Part shown: piece by piece, positions 1 through 9,419 of the stretch
How positions within the stretch are numbered: the stretch's first letter is position 1
How the letters are laid out: every line of letters starts with the position of its first letter
Source: Nannocystis sp. RBIL2
Lineage (GTDB): Bacteria > Myxococcota_A > Polyangia > Nannocystales > Nannocystaceae
DNA: 64,000 bases
Direction of reading: 5' to 3'
NCBI RefSeq assembly: GCF_026626745.1
Contig: NZ_JAPNJW010000001.1
Location: 1,133,501-1,197,500 of the forward strand
Notes under the pieces: generated by a model
What the model was told of the DNA's origin: nothing
Database searches by the model: none
Seen by the model: the letters and a program-made list of their open reading frames with translations, nothing else
Made by a program: the position numbers and the translations under genes

Positions 1-1342
1 GCGCCTGTCCGCTGAGACAGGTCATGCGCCCGACCAGCGCCGGCTGCTGCTCCGGCGCCGCCGACTCGTAGGCCTCGCAGGCGGCCAGGTACAGCTCGCC
101 CCAGCGATCGGCGCGGGCCGTCATCGCCGTCGCCAGGGTCTGCCAGGCCTCGTCGGCGTACGGCGCCCCGACGCCGGTGATCGCCGCGCGCAGCGGACCC
201 TGACGCTCGGCCCACAGGCGCGCGACCCGGTCCGCGTGGCTCTCGCACTCGTCGTGGGTCTCGCGCCACAGCGAGAACCCCAGGCCGCCCACGATCGCCA
301 GCAGCAGCACCAGCGCCGCGGCCACCCATCGGCGCCGCCGCAGCCGCGGCGCCTCGGTGATCGCGTGCAGCAGCGCGTCCATCGACTCGTGGCGGTGGCT
401 CGGCACCGCCGCCAGGCCGCGGGCCAGCGCCGCGCGCAGGAACTTCGGCACCTTGGCCGGCCGCGGCGGCCTTCGCAGCTCGCAGGCCATGACCGCCTGG
501 AACCGCTGCGCCGGGTCGCCGTCGGGGAACGGCCGCACCCCGAACAGCGCCTCGTAGTACGCCACGCAGAAGCTGAACTGGTCCGAGCGGGCGTCGCACG
601 GCAGCCCGAGGTGCTGCTCCGGCGCCATGTAGGGCGGCGTCCCGGCGATCATCGACGTCTGCGGCCCCGGGGCGCCCGTGTGCAAGATCCGGGCGATCAG
701 CGACGACGGCGGCCCGATCCCCGCAGTGCGCGCCAGACCGAAGTCGAGCACGCGCACGCGCCCGTGCACGTCGATCATCGCGTTCTCCGGCTTGAAGTCG
801 CGGTGGACCAGCTCGGCGCGGTGGGCCGCCGCCAGCCCGCGCCCCGCCTGCACGAACGCCGCGGTCACCTCTTGCCACGGGCGCGGCCCGCCGCGCGCCA
901 TCCACTTGCGCAGCGTCTCGCCCTCGATGAACTCCATCGCCACGAACACTTCGTCGGCGAGGATCCCGACCTCGTGGACCGCGACCACGTTCGGGTGGTC
1001 GAGGCGGGCCAGCGCCTGCGCCTCGCGCAGCAGCCGGGTGGCCCCGTCGCCGCCGTCGTCGCCGGACGCGCGCAGCAGCTTGATGGCGATCTTGCGCCCG
1101 AGGTGGCGGTCCTCGGCCTTGTAGACCACCCCCATCCCGCCGGCGCCGAGCCTGGCCTCGATGGCGAAGCGGCCGATCCGCGCCGGCATGGCTGGCTCTT
1201 TGGGCATGTCCTTGCGAACATGTCCCTTGCGACTGGATCGCGGCGGCGGCTGGGTCGATTCGTCCTGCTGCGGCCCGAGACGCAAGGTCGGCGCCGATGC
1301 GCCCAGGACCTCGTCGGACCGCTCGTCGCGCGAGCCGCTCAC
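1..1342 (-). CDS. Ser/Thr protein kinase, membrane-anchored (C-terminus outside window)
   Basis: Eukaryotic-type kinase read on the minus strand. Visible motifs: glycine loop GAGGMGVVYKAE, catalytic lysine in IAIKLL, HRDFKPEN, DFGLAR and GTPPYMAPEQ. After the kinase domain come an Arg-rich stretch and one membrane segment (WVAAALVLLLAIVGG, about 345-285), then the start of an extracytoplasmic region that leaves the window. This is the usual plan of myxobacterial kinases with a C-terminal sensor or TPR part. Start chosen at GTG 1342, which has TATAGT 8 nt upstream; ATG 1189, just before the kinase core, is an alternative. Two 14-bp repeat units lie in the N-terminal linker. It is the last gene seen of a four-gene minus-strand cluster, probably with its own promoter. 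Confidence 0.9.
   Translation of the reverse strand, partial: MSGSRDERSDEVLGASAPTLRLGPQQDESTQPPPRSSRKGHVRKDMPKEPAMPARIGRFAIEARLGAGGMGVVYKAEDRHLGRKIAIKLLRASGDDGGDGATRLLREAQALARLDHPNVVAVHEVGILADEVFVAMEFIEGETLRKWMARGGPRPWQEVTAAFVQAGRGLAAAHRAELVHRDFKPENAMIDVHGRVRVLDFGLARTAGIGPPSSLIARILHTGAPGPQTSMIAGTPPYMAPEQHLGLPCDARSDQFSFCVAYYEALFGVRPFPDGDPAQRFQAVMACELRRPPRPAKVPKFLRAALARGLAAVPSHRHESMDALLHAITEAPRLRRRRWVAAALVLLLAIVGGLGFSLWRETHDECESHADRVARLWAERQGPLRAAITGVGAPYADEAWQTLATAMTARADRWGELYLAACEAYESAAPEQQPALVGRMTCLSGQA
1201..1234. repeat. 14-bp repeat, 2 units, in kinase coding sequence
   Basis: CATG cores at 1205 and 1219, exactly 14 nt apart, translated in frame within the kinase N-terminal linker. Confidence 0.8.
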
Positions 1343-1350
1343 GGCCCCGC

Positions 1351-1356
1351 ACTATA
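1351..1356 (-). promoter_or_regulatory. -10 box TATAGT, leaderless-type
   Basis: TATAGT on the minus strand with 8 nt before GTG 1342 and no ribosome binding site. It gives the last kinase of the cluster a private promoter. Confidence 0.5.
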
Positions 1357-1708
1357 ACCCGCCGCCGCGGCCGCCGTGCGCCTCAATCGGCCGGACGCTC
1401 GTCCTCGCCTGCGTCCGCGGGCGCAGCGGCCTCGACCGCCGGCGGCACGAAGCGCTGCCACACCAGCATTCCGGGTCGCGTCTCGAGCGGAACAGGATCC
1501 GCCCCATCTTGTCGTGCTGGTAGCGCACGCACAGGCCGCTCGCGGGCGGGCTGCGGAACAGCGCGGTCGCCTCGCTGCGTGTCAGCGTCGACAGGTCGTG
1601 GACCTGCGTCCTACACGTCTCGCACCGGCGCACCTTCGCGTCGCCCGCGAACGCGTGCCAGTCCTCGTCGCAGGCGAACTTGAGGCGGAGGCTGCGGACC
1701 GGCGCCAT
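1352..1708 (-). CDS. small Cys-containing protein with VHDLS motif, possibly frameshifted
   Basis: Unrecognised function. It shows a Cys pair (RRCETC), then VHDLSTLT and GLCVRYQHD, the pattern of a small family I associate with myxobacteria. Start ATG 1708 follows AGGAG that overlaps the stop codon of the upstream gene, so the two are translationally linked (GTG 1711 is an alternative). After about residue 75 the open frame turns into an Arg-rich tail. A neighbouring frame gives a more natural tail (ETRPGMLVWQRFVPPAVEAA) ending at 1383, before the next gene's promoter. One missing base near 1485 would explain this. Function likely tied to the flanking kinases; this is inference only. Confidence 0.6.
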   Translation of the reverse strand: MAPVRSLRLKFACDEDWHAFAGDAKVRRCETCRTQVHDLSTLTRSEATALFRSPPASGLCVRYQHDKMGRILFRSRRDPECWCGSASCRRRSRPLRPRTQARTSVRPIEAHGGRGGGL

Positions 1709-1717
1709 CACGCGCTC

Positions 1718-2098
1718 CTAGCGGATCTCGACCTTCGCGCCCAGCTCCTCCAGCGCGCGCCGCAGCTCGTGCACCTCGCGGTGGACGCCGCGCATGACCA
1801 CGCTCGGGGTCTGGTCGGCCAGCACCATCACCTCGGCCAGGCTGAGCTCCGGCACCGCCTCGCGCAGCGCCTTCATCGTGTGTACCCGGTGCGGCCCGGC
1901 CCACAGCAGCACGACCTCGTACTCGGGCTCGCGCCTCTCGATCGGGTCGCACAGCGGCGCGCCCATGATCACGTACTCCGGCTCGGTGTACGCCGGCTCC
2001 ATCCCCCAGCGGTCCTCGAGCTCGAGGATCAGGTCCTGCAGCTCGGCGGGGCTCAGCCGGCTGAGCCAGGCGATCACATCCTCGCGCGCGACCGCCAC
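1718..2098 (-). CDS. ribosomal protein L7/L12-like paralogue
   Basis: 126 residues. The N-terminal helical part ([25 protein letters not shown]) resembles the L7/L12 dimerisation domain. The C-terminal part ([36 protein letters not shown]...[11 protein letters not shown]) follows the L7/L12 C-terminal domain that binds translation factors, ending in KVEIR where L12 has KVELK-like residues. The Ala/Gly-rich hinge is replaced by a short acidic, aromatic linker. It is not beside rplJ but sits 16 bp after a kinase-TIR-kinase gene, with GGAGAGGG before GTG 2098. It is therefore probably a repurposed paralogue rather than the housekeeping stalk protein. Confidence 0.75.
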   Translation of the reverse strand: MAVAREDVIAWLSRLSPAELQDLILELEDRWGMEPAYTEPEYVIMGAPLCDPIERREPEYEVVLLWAGPHRVHTMKALREAVPELSLAEVMVLADQTPSVVMRGVHREVHELRRALEELGAKVEIR

Positions 2099-2114
2099 GA
2101 CGACCCTCTCCGCG

Positions 2115-5100
2115 CTAGCCGCCGAACATCATGTAGGCGATCACGGCCAGCGTCACTCCGCCGAGAGTCACCGCCGCGATCGCGCCCGCCGACATCCGCG
2201 GGGGCCAGTCGGGCAGCGTCTCGTCGTCGAGCGGCAGCGGCTGGGCCGGCAACGAGCGCGACGACATGACCTCGGGCGCCGGAGGTTCGCTGTGCGACGC
2301 GTGCACCTCGTGCACCTCGAGCGCCGAGAACACCTCGGACACCGCCGTCTCGCCGAGCGCGTCCGACTCCTCGGCGATCGCCGCGAACGCCTTGACCAGC
2401 GACACGCCGCCCCGCTTGGGCGGCTGCGTCACGGGCCGCTCGCGCTTGACCCGCGGCGACTCCTCGAGCTCGACCGCGTCGGCCGCCAGCTCCTCGATCG
2501 TGTCGACCTCGTCGACCTCCTCGATCTCGGCGATCTCGAGCGACGAGTCGACCGGCCGCGGCGGCACCACCTCGCGCGGCGTGTTGATGGGGCGCAGCGT
2601 CTCCTCCATCACCGACGCGCTGGTGGCCAGCAAGGTGGCCGTGCGGCCGTCGATCCCGGTGCCCGGCTGCGGCTCGCGCCGGGCGACGGCCGCGGACAGG
2701 GCGGCGCGGAACTCCGCCGCGGTGCGGAACCGGTGCTCGCGGTTCCACGTGATCGCGGTGCGGATGACCATGCGGATCGACTCGGGCACGCTCAGCTCGC
2801 CGATCAGCCGATCGGTGTTGCGGATGACGTCCATCGTCAGGTCGCGCTCGTAGAACAGGAACGCCAGCGTCATCCCGAGGCCGTACACGTCGGCGCGGGC
2901 GTCGGCCTCGCTGGCCCGCTCCATCATCTCGGGCGCGGCGTAGATGACCGTCCCGAGCCCGCCCGCGGTGCCGCCGGTGGTGTCCTCGGCGCGCACCAGG
3001 TCGAAGTCGGTGAGGTACGGCGAGAAGTCGTCGGAGACGAGGATGTTGCTCGGCTTGACGTCGCGGTGGAAGATCCCGCGCTCGTGGGCGAACGCCAGCG
3101 CGTCGGCCACCGCCAGCAGGATCTGCAGCCGCTTGCTGACCGACAGCCGCCCGCTCATCACCGCGTCGCGCAGGTTGCCGCCCGGCACGAACTGCATGGC
3201 GAAGTACTCGTACTCGCCGTCGCTGGCCGAGGGCTCGATGATGCGGACGATGTTGGGGTGCTCGAGCTGCGCCATGATGCGCGCGCCGCGGAAGAAGCGC
3301 TCGCGCCGCTCGGCGTTGTGGACGTGCTGCGCGTGCAGCACCTTGAGCGCCACCTCGGTGTCGCTCGACTGATCGAGCGCGCGCCACACCGTGGCGAAGC
3401 CGCCGGCTCCGAGCTGCTCGAGCACCACGAAGCGCTCGTCGAGCACGTCGCCGCGGTGCAGCGGCCGGCCCATCCGCAGCGAGCGGCGCAGCGTCTTGAT
3501 CTCCTCGTGGATCTCCTGCGTGTCCTCGCCGAGCGCCTCGAGCCGGACCTTGCGAGCGCGCGCGGCCTCGATGCGCTGCTCGAGGTCGCGGATGTTGTCG
3601 AGGCGGGTGTCGCCGACGGGCAGGCCGATCTTGGTGCCGCCGCGCGGCGGGGCCGTCTGCGGCAGGCCGAGGCTGACCACCAGCTGCTCGCAGATCTGCT
3701 CGAGCACGCGGTCGGCGTCGGTCGCCGTCAGGCGATCGAGCGGCTGCGACGGGTCGCCGAGCGTGCGGAAGTCGAGCAGGTCGGTGCCCTCGTAGGGCGT
3801 CTCGCTGACCATCAGCCACAGCACCGGCAGGCCGCGCTCCTGGGCCATCACCACCAGCGAGTACAGCTCGCCGCCGGGCGCCAGCTCCTCGGCGAGGAAG
3901 CGCGGCGAGATCAGCAGGATCACCGCCCGCGCCCGCGCGAACGCCTCGGCCAGCACGTCGATGCGAGACGCCCGCGACGACGAGTCGCCGGCGTTCCAGA
4001 TCTCGAGCTGCGTGGTGTCGCGGTGCGACCGCAGGTGCTCGCGCAGGTGGTCGAACCACCGCCGGTCGCCGCGGCCGTGGGCGATGATCACGTGGTCGCC
4101 CGGCGGCGCCACCGGCCGCGGCGCGCTGACGTCGGCGCGGCGGCCCCCCGGCGCCTCGGGGTCGGGTGAAGCCTGCGCCGCCACCTCGAACACAGTCAGC
4201 AGGCCGGAGCGCTCGGTCCGGCCGAACGAGTTGTCGGGCGACACCGAGGCGTACGCGCCCTCGAACGGCTCGAGCGCGGCGCGCAGCTCGAGGCACGAGG
4301 TGAACCGCTGCTCGCGGTCCTTGCTCAGGCACCGTTCGATGACCGCCGCCAGCTCGGCCGGCAGGCCCGGCGCGCGCTCGGCGATCGGCACGTGCGGGAA
4401 GTGCAGGATCGCGGTCAGCACCGACGGCACGTCGGGCCCCGTGAACACCGGCGCGCCGGCCAGCGCCCGGTACAAGATGGCCCCGATCGCCCAGATGTCG
4501 GTGCGCGGGTCGACGAACGCGGCGCCGCGGGCCTGCTCGGGCGACATGTACTCGGGCGTGCCCATGAACAGGTCGGCGGCGGTGCGCGACTTGCTGCCGC
4601 CGGAGGCGGCCGAGAACTTGGAGATGCCGAAGTCGAGCAGCTTGACCATCACGCGGTCGTCGCCGGCCTCGTGCAGGTAGATGTTCTCGGGCTTGATGTC
4701 GCGGTGGACGATCCCGGCGCGGTGGACCGCCTCGAGCCCGACCAGCGCCTGGCGCATCAAGTGCACCGCCAGGTCGGGCTGCAGCTTGCCCTCCTCGAGG
4801 ATCAGCGACTCGAGCGAGCGCCCCGACAGCCGCTCGAGCACGATGTACGGCCCGTGCGCGCTGCTCTTGACGAGGTCGAGGACGTCGCATACGTGCGGGT
4901 TGTGGACCCGCCCGGCCGCGGTCGCCTCCCAGAAGAAGCGCGCGAGCACGGCCGGGTCGCTGACGACCTCGGCGCGCAGCGACTTGATCGCGACTTCCTT
5001 CTGCGTATCGATGTTGCGGGCGTCCCACACCAGGCCGAAGCTGCCCTCGCCGAGCAGGCGCTTGAGCCGGTACTTCTGGTCGAGCAGCACCGCCTCGCCC

Positions 5101-5192
5101 GAGACCGGGCAGACCTCGACGTCCTCGGCGTGCAGCTCGGCGCAGTACGGGCACTGCAGCGAGTCGCGCGCTTGCTGGAACATGAGCGTCAC
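2115..5192 (-). CDS. dual Ser/Thr kinase with central TIR-like domain and C-terminal membrane anchor
   Basis: 1025 residues. Order of parts: Cys pairs (CPYC 14-17, C28); kinase 1 at about 41-310 (K70, HRDIKPEN 163-170, DFG 187-189, SPEQ); TIR-like domain at about 366-505 ([21 protein letters not shown], then [14 protein letters not shown]); charged coiled coil at about 530-575; kinase 2 at about 588-835 (K617, HRDVKPSN 709-716, DFD instead of DFG at 729-731); an acidic, Pro-rich linker; one membrane helix at 1003-1022. Both kinases keep the main catalytic residues. TIR domains in bacteria often cleave NAD or signal immune activation; whether this one is active is unknown. Start GTG 5192 overlaps the stop of a short upstream ORF. 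First main gene of the operon. Confidence 0.88.
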   Translation of the reverse strand: MTLMFQQARDSLQCPYCAELHAEDVEVCPVSGEAVLLDQKYRLKRLLGEGSFGLVWDARNIDTQKEVAIKSLRAEVVSDPAVLARFFWEATAAGRVHNPHVCDVLDLVKSSAHGPYIVLERLSGRSLESLILEEGKLQPDLAVHLMRQALVGLEAVHRAGIVHRDIKPENIYLHEAGDDRVMVKLLDFGISKFSAASGGSKSRTAADLFMGTPEYMSPEQARGAAFVDPRTDIWAIGAILYRALAGAPVFTGPDVPSVLTAILHFPHVPIAERAPGLPAELAAVIERCLSKDREQRFTSCLELRAALEPFEGAYASVSPDNSFGRTERSGLLTVFEVAAQASPDPEAPGGRRADVSAPRPVAPPGDHVIIAHGRGDRRWFDHLREHLRSHRDTTQLEIWNAGDSSSRASRIDVLAEAFARARAVILLISPRFLAEELAPGGELYSLVVMAQERGLPVLWLMVSETPYEGTDLLDFRTLGDPSQPLDRLTATDADRVLEQICEQLVVSLGLPQTAPPRGGTKIGLPVGDTRLDNIRDLEQRIEAARARKVRLEALGEDTQEIHEEIKTLRRSLRMGRPLHRGDVLDERFVVLEQLGAGGFATVWRALDQSSDTEVALKVLHAQHVHNAERRERFFRGARIMAQLEHPNIVRIIEPSASDGEYEYFAMQFVPGGNLRDAVMSGRLSVSKRLQILLAVADALAFAHERGIFHRDVKPSNILVSDDFSPYLTDFDLVRAEDTTGGTAGGLGTVIYAAPEMMERASEADARADVYGLGMTLAFLFYERDLTMDVIRNTDRLIGELSVPESIRMVIRTAITWNREHRFRTAAEFRAALSAAVARREPQPGTGIDGRTATLLATSASVMEETLRPINTPREVVPPRPVDSSLEIAEIEEVDEVDTIEELAADAVELEESPRVKRERPVTQPPKRGGVSLVKAFAAIAEESDALGETAVSEVFSALEVHEVHASHSEPPAPEVMSSRSLPAQPLPLDDETLPDWPPRMSAGAIAAVTLGGVTLAVIAYMMFGG

Positions 5193-5296
5193 GACGTCGA
5201 GCCCTCGCGAGTTCGAGCGGCGCCGAACGCCTGCACTGCGTTGCCGGGGCGGGTGGCCCCCACACGCAGCGGACGCCCGGGTGAGCTCGGCAGCAT
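5189..5296 (-). CDS. leaderless upstream ORF, 35 residues
   Basis: ATG 5296 lies 8 nt after a TACAAT box (5305-5310, part of TATACAAT) and has no ribosome binding site. The ORF runs 35 codons and its TGA overlaps the GTG start of the kinase-TIR-kinase gene (GTGA at 5189-5192). The peptide looks unremarkable, so its role may be translational coupling. Same layout as 14943-15203 and 52415-52444. Confidence 0.4.
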   Translation of the reverse strand: MLPSSPGRPLRVGATRPGNAVQAFGAARTREGSTS

Positions 5297-5304
5297 CGCC
5301 GCGG

Positions 5305-5312
5305 ATTGTATA
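5305..5312 (-). promoter_or_regulatory. -10 box TATACAAT of the kinase-TIR operon
   Basis: Near-consensus -10 element on the minus strand, 8 nt before ATG 5296. No convincing -35 was seen. Confidence 0.5.
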
Positions 5313-5584
5313 CCAAGGCGTGCGGCCCCGGGCGCAGCGTCAGGCGCCGCGAGCGCGATACGGACGACCGCCCCGGCGATGCCCGACGCAGCGAGATCCT
5401 GCCGATCGCAGACCAGGCAAACTCCGCCCTGTTCGCCGCATTTCTCCGCGGGCGCGGCTCCGAGCACCCATGCGCGCACACGATCCCACCCGGGAAGGCC
5501 CCCAATAGGGTCGTAGCGGCCTCACCGCGTGGACCGGAGGCCCCGGCGCCAGGCCCCGACTGCGGCCAATGCGGCGACCCTCAT

Positions 5585-5609
5585 TGCACATTGTCGCCGC
5601 CAATGTGCA
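5585..5609. promoter_or_regulatory. perfect inverted repeat TGCACATTG-7-CAATGTGCA
   Basis: Nine-base arms with a 7-nt loop, 40 nt beyond the mfd stop and about 270 nt upstream of the kinase operon promoter. It has no T tract. It could be an operator or an RNA hairpin. Confidence 0.4.
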
Positions 5610-5650
5610 CTCCGCGAAATCGCATGACCGCGCCGCGGAGCGCGCGAGAG

Positions 5651-8600
5651 CTAGCGCTTCTTGGCCGGCGCAGTCGGTTTGCTCTCGGCGATCTGCGCCA
5701 GCTCGGCCAGCGCCGCCACCGCGACCTTGAGCTGGGTGCGGCGGTCGGGCCCGCGCGCCTCCGGCACCGTCGCGACCACGCGGTCGCCCTGCAGCTTGAA
5801 CTTGCCGTGGGTCGTGGCGCCGAGGCGGCCGGCTGTCTCTCCGGACAGGGGCGTGTCGGGCCCGAGGCGGACCGCCAGGCGCGTGCCCTTCAGCTCGACC
5901 GCGAGCGCCCCGAGGCGGCGGCCGTAGGTCTTGCAGATCATCACCAGCCCGAGGTGCTCCGCCTCGAGCGGCGCCTCGCCGTAGCGGTCGATGATCTCGG
6001 CCATCACGTCCTCGACCGCGTCGCGGTCGCGGGCCGCCGACAGCCGGCGGTACAGGTCGAGGCGTTGGCCGACGTCGCGCACGTACGCCTCCGGCAGGTA
6101 GGCCGGGGCGTCGAACGCGATCTCCGGGTCGGTCTCCTTGATGATCGGCTCGCCGCGCAGCTCGGCCACCGCCTCCTGCAGGATCCGGGCGTACGCGTCG
6201 AAGCCGATCGCCTGGATCTGCCCGCTCTGGCGCGCCCCCAGCAGCTCGCCCGCGCCGCGGATCTCGAGGTCGTGGACCGCCACCCCGAAGCCCGAGCCGA
6301 GCTCCGCGTGGCGCTGGATCGCCTCGAGCCGCCGCCGCGCCTCGGGCGCCAGCCGCTCGAGCGCCTGCACCATCAGGTAGCAGTGGGCCCGCTGCTTGCT
6401 GCGGCCGACGCGGCCGCGCAGCTGGTACAGCTGGGCCAGGCCGAACTGGTCGGCGTGGGCGATGAACATCGTGTTGGCGCGCGGGATGTCGAGCCCGCTC
6501 TCGATGATCGTCGTCGACACCAGCACGTCGGCGCGGTGCTCGACGAACTCGAGCATCGTCCGCTCGAGCATCTCCTCCGGCATCTGCCCGTGGGCCACCA
6601 GGACGCGGGCGTGCGGCACGAGCTCGCGGATCCGGACCGCGTGCTCCTCGATGCCGAGGATCTTCGGCACCACGTAGAACACCTGCCCGCCGCGGGCCAG
6701 CTCGCGGGTGATGCCCTCCTCGATCACCGCGTCGCCGATCCGGACGATGGCCGTGCGAACGGCCAGGCGGTCGACCGGCGGCGTGCGGATCATGCTGATC
6801 TCGCGCAGGCCGAGCAGCGACATGTGCAGCGTCCGCGGGATCGGCGTGGCCGACATCGTCAGCACGTCGACCTGGGCCTTGAACTTCTTGAACCGCTCCT
6901 TCTGAGCCACCCCGAAGCGCTGCTCCTCGTCGATGACGAGCAGGCCGAGGTCCTTGAAGCGGACGTCCTTGCCGAGCAGGCGGTGGGTGCCGATGACGAC
7001 GTCGACCTCGCCGGCGGCGATGCCCTCGATCACGCGCTTCTGCTGGCGGTCGCTGCTGAAGCGGTTCAGCACCTCGACGCGCAGGTCGAACGGCGTGAGC
7101 CGCTCGCGGAAGGTGATGCCGTGCTGCTGCACGAGCACCGTCGTCGGCGCCAGCACTGCGACCTGGCGGCCGTTCTGGGCCACGCGGAAGGCCGCCCGCA
7201 GCGCGACCTCGGTCTTGCCGAAGCCGACGTCGCCGCAGATCAGGCGGTCCATCGGGCGGGCGCGGCCGAGGTCGCCCTGGACCGAGTCGATCGCGGTCTC
7301 CTGGTCGACCGTCTCCTGGAACGGGAAGCTGTCGGCGAACGACTGGTCGTACTCGTCGGGGCCCGGGTACGCGGTGCCGGGCGTCGACTCGCGCTGGGCG
7401 TAGATCTGCAGCAGCTCCTCGGCCATCTGCCGCACCTCGGTCTTGACCTTGTTGGCCTTGACCAGGAAGGTGCTGCCGCCCATCTTGTCGAGCTTCGGCG
7501 GCTTGCCCTCGGCGGCGACGTAGCGCTCGATCTCCGACAGGCGGTAGACCGGCAGGTACAGCTTGTCGCCGCCCGCGTACTCGAGCTGCACGTAGTCGCC
7601 GGGCGCCCCGCCGAGCTGCAGCTGCACGAGGCCCGCGTAGCGGCCGACGCCGTGCTGCAGGTGCACCACGTAGTCGCCGACCCCGAGCTGCGACAGGCTC
7701 GACAGGCCGGTGCGCCGGCGCGACTGGGCCCGCCGGGTCGACTTGCCGAACAGGTCGAGCTCCGACAGCACCAGGAGGCGCGCGGCCGCGTAGTCGAAGC
7801 CCTCGCTGAGCTCGCCCGTGGCCACGAACAGCCGCGTGCTGGCGGTCGGCGCCCGCAGCTCGATCGGCGCCCGCTCGGGCGGCAGCGCCTCGGGGGCGAG
7901 GCCGTGGCCGCGCAGGGCCCCGATCAGGCGGTCGACCTGGGCCCGCCCCGGCACCACCAGCAGCACCGTCCACGGCAGCAGCTCGCCGAGGTCGCCGGCG
8001 GCGCTGGGCGTCTCGGCCTGCAGCGCGCGGAGCTGGTCGACCAGCGGGCGCATCGCCTCGCCGCTGCGGTCGGCCCGCGACGCCTCGAGCGCGGTCCGCA
8101 GCGGCTTGTTCGAGCCGACCTGCAGCCACACGGCCGGCCGCTCCTCGCCTGTCTGTTTGGACCTGCCCTTCGGGGCATGCTCCTTCGCACCTGCCCCTTC
8201 GGACCTGTCCCCAGAATCAGATGATTCCGCCGCCTCGCCCTCGACCAGCAGCCGGGTCAGCACCACCGGGGCGGCGCGCAGGCGGCGGCCGAGGTCGGCC
8301 TCGGGGACGAAGAACTGCTCGGGCGGGGCGACCACGCCGCGCTCGGCGAGGGCGCGGCCGTGCTGCTCGGCGGTCTCCTGCGCCTGCTCCTCCGCGACCC
8401 CGAGCAGCGCGTCGGGCTCCTCGATCACCCACCGGGTGCCGCGCGGCAGGTAGTCCCACAGCGGCGCCATCGCGTCGTGGAAGATCGGCGTCAGCGCCTC
8501 GACGCCGAAGAACTCGAGGCCCTGCTCGAGGTTGTCGACGATCTGCCGGCTCTTGCTCGACGGCGCCAGAGCGGCGTCGGCCAGCGCCAGCACCCGCGTG

Positions 8601-9364
8601 CGCAGCGAGGCCGCGGTGGTCGCCACCGTCTCGCGCACCGGGTGGATCGCCACCGAGTGGACCTGCCGCAGGCTGCGCTGCGACTCGGGGTCGAACAGGC
8701 GCAGGCGCTCGATGATGTCGTCGTCGAACTCGACCCGCGTGGGGAAGCGGGCGCAGCCGACGAACAGGTCGATCACGCCGCCGCGGACCGCGTAGGTGCC
8801 GGGGTCCTCGACCACGTCGACGCGGGCGTAGCCGGCCCGCTGCAGCGCCGCGATCGCGTCCTCGCGCGGCAGCTCGTCGCCCTCGTCCCAGCGCGTGCAC
8901 AGCTCCTGGAATTGCGGCGGCGGGATCACCCGCCTTCGCAGCGAACGGACGCTGGCGACGATCAACTTCGGCGGCTCGCTCTGGCTGTCGACCAGGCGGA
9001 ACAGCGCCGCCAGCCGCAGCGCCATCGTCCGCGGGTCGGCCGCGGCGTCGGCGTACGGCGAGGTGTCGATCTCGGGCACCACCAGCACCGGGCCGTCGCA
9101 CGCGTCGCGCAGCGGGGCGCCGAGGAAGAACGCCGCGTCGCCCGCCAGCGCCCGCGCGCTCGCCTCGTCCGGGGCGACCGCGAACACCGGCGCCTCGGCC
9201 CGACTGGCCGCCATCGCCAGCGCGTAGCCGCGGAACCCGCCGACGGCGCCGACGAGCCGCACGTCGCTGCCCTCGCGCACCGCCGTGAGCACGCGCTCCA
9301 GCGGATCGCCGGGGACGATGGTGCTTGCACGCGGCGGGGTGGTGGACGCGGGACGAGCGGGCAC
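5651..9364 (-). CDS. mfd: transcription-repair coupling factor Mfd
   Basis: About 1237 residues, the normal size. Mfd removes RNA polymerase stalled at DNA damage and recruits UvrA. Visible parts: N-terminal UvrB-like domain; CarD-like RNA-polymerase interaction domain ([25 protein letters not shown] about 7690-7590); helicase core with Walker [10 protein letters not shown] (about 7220), DEEQ box, and SATPIPRTL; a final C-terminal domain. Start chosen at GTG 9364, just before the conserved N-terminus; the open frame runs to 9562 but overlaps the divergent gene. Oddity: residues about 381-405 are encoded by five 14-bp repeat units (8148-8211), a low-complexity insert between the UvrB-like and RNAP-binding parts. 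Confidence 0.96.
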   Translation of the reverse strand: MPARPASTTPPRASTIVPGDPLERVLTAVREGSDVRLVGAVGGFRGYALAMAASRAEAPVFAVAPDEASARALAGDAAFFLGAPLRDACDGPVLVVPEIDTSPYADAAADPRTMALRLAALFRLVDSQSEPPKLIVASVRSLRRRVIPPPQFQELCTRWDEGDELPREDAIAALQRAGYARVDVVEDPGTYAVRGGVIDLFVGCARFPTRVEFDDDIIERLRLFDPESQRSLRQVHSVAIHPVRETVATTAASLRTRVLALADAALAPSSKSRQIVDNLEQGLEFFGVEALTPIFHDAMAPLWDYLPRGTRWVIEEPDALLGVAEEQAQETAEQHGRALAERGVVAPPEQFFVPEADLGRRLRAAPVVLTRLLVEGEAAESSDSGDRSEGAGAKEHAPKGRSKQTGEERPAVWLQVGSNKPLRTALEASRADRSGEAMRPLVDQLRALQAETPSAAGDLGELLPWTVLLVVPGRAQVDRLIGALRGHGLAPEALPPERAPIELRAPTASTRLFVATGELSEGFDYAAARLLVLSELDLFGKSTRRAQSRRRTGLSSLSQLGVGDYVVHLQHGVGRYAGLVQLQLGGAPGDYVQLEYAGGDKLYLPVYRLSEIERYVAAEGKPPKLDKMGGSTFLVKANKVKTEVRQMAEELLQIYAQRESTPGTAYPGPDEYDQSFADSFPFQETVDQETAIDSVQGDLGRARPMDRLICGDVGFGKTEVALRAAFRVAQNGRQVAVLAPTTVLVQQHGITFRERLTPFDLRVEVLNRFSSDRQQKRVIEGIAAGEVDVVIGTHRLLGKDVRFKDLGLLVIDEEQRFGVAQKERFKKFKAQVDVLTMSATPIPRTLHMSLLGLREISMIRTPPVDRLAVRTAIVRIGDAVIEEGITRELARGGQVFYVVPKILGIEEHAVRIRELVPHARVLVAHGQMPEEMLERTMLEFVEHRADVLVSTTIIESGLDIPRANTMFIAHADQFGLAQLYQLRGRVGRSKQRAHCYLMVQALERLAPEARRRLEAIQRHAELGSGFGVAVHDLEIRGAGELLGARQSGQIQAIGFDAYARILQEAVAELRGEPIIKETDPEIAFDAPAYLPEAYVRDVGQRLDLYRRLSAARDRDAVEDVMAEIIDRYGEAPLEAEHLGLVMICKTYGRRLGALAVELKGTRLAVRLGPDTPLSGETAGRLGATTHGKFKLQGDRVVATVPEARGPDRRTQLKVAVAALAELAQIAESKPTAPAKKR
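8148..8211. repeat. 14-bp repeat, 5 units, inside mfd
   Basis: Cores CCTG, CCTG, CATG, CCTG, CCTG at 8148, 8162, 8176, 8190 and 8204, all spaced 14 nt. The reading frame stays open across them. Confidence 0.85.
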
Positions 9365-9379
9365 GACGGAGCCCGCGGG

Positions 9380-9412
9380 AGGGTAGCGGCGCCGCCCCGC
9401 CCCCGCTACCCT
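9380..9412. promoter_or_regulatory. divergent promoter region, two TACCCT boxes
   Basis: Plus-strand TACCCT at 9407-9412 lies 7 nt before GTG 9420. Minus-strand TACCCT (9380-9385) lies 15 nt before the mfd start. Confidence 0.4.
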
Positions 9413-9419
9413 GCTCGTC

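Larger units (their letters stand above)
5297..5650. other. intergenic region between mfd and the kinase operon
   Basis: No convincing gene. It holds the -10 box above and a perfect inverted repeat at 5585-5609. Confidence 0.5.

Noticed and set aside
236..1357. 373-residue plus-strand frame at the left edge
   Set aside because: Antisense of the partial kinase gene, whose motifs read clearly on the minus strand.
5297..5479. Longer start for the short ORF upstream of the kinase-TIR gene
   Set aside because: The -10 box lies inside it; only the part from ATG 5296 fits the promoter.
2074..5505. 1143-residue frame overlapping the kinase-TIR-kinase gene
   Set aside because: Same strand, shifted frame; Arg/Ala-rich product with no domain, while the other frame shows two kinase domains.
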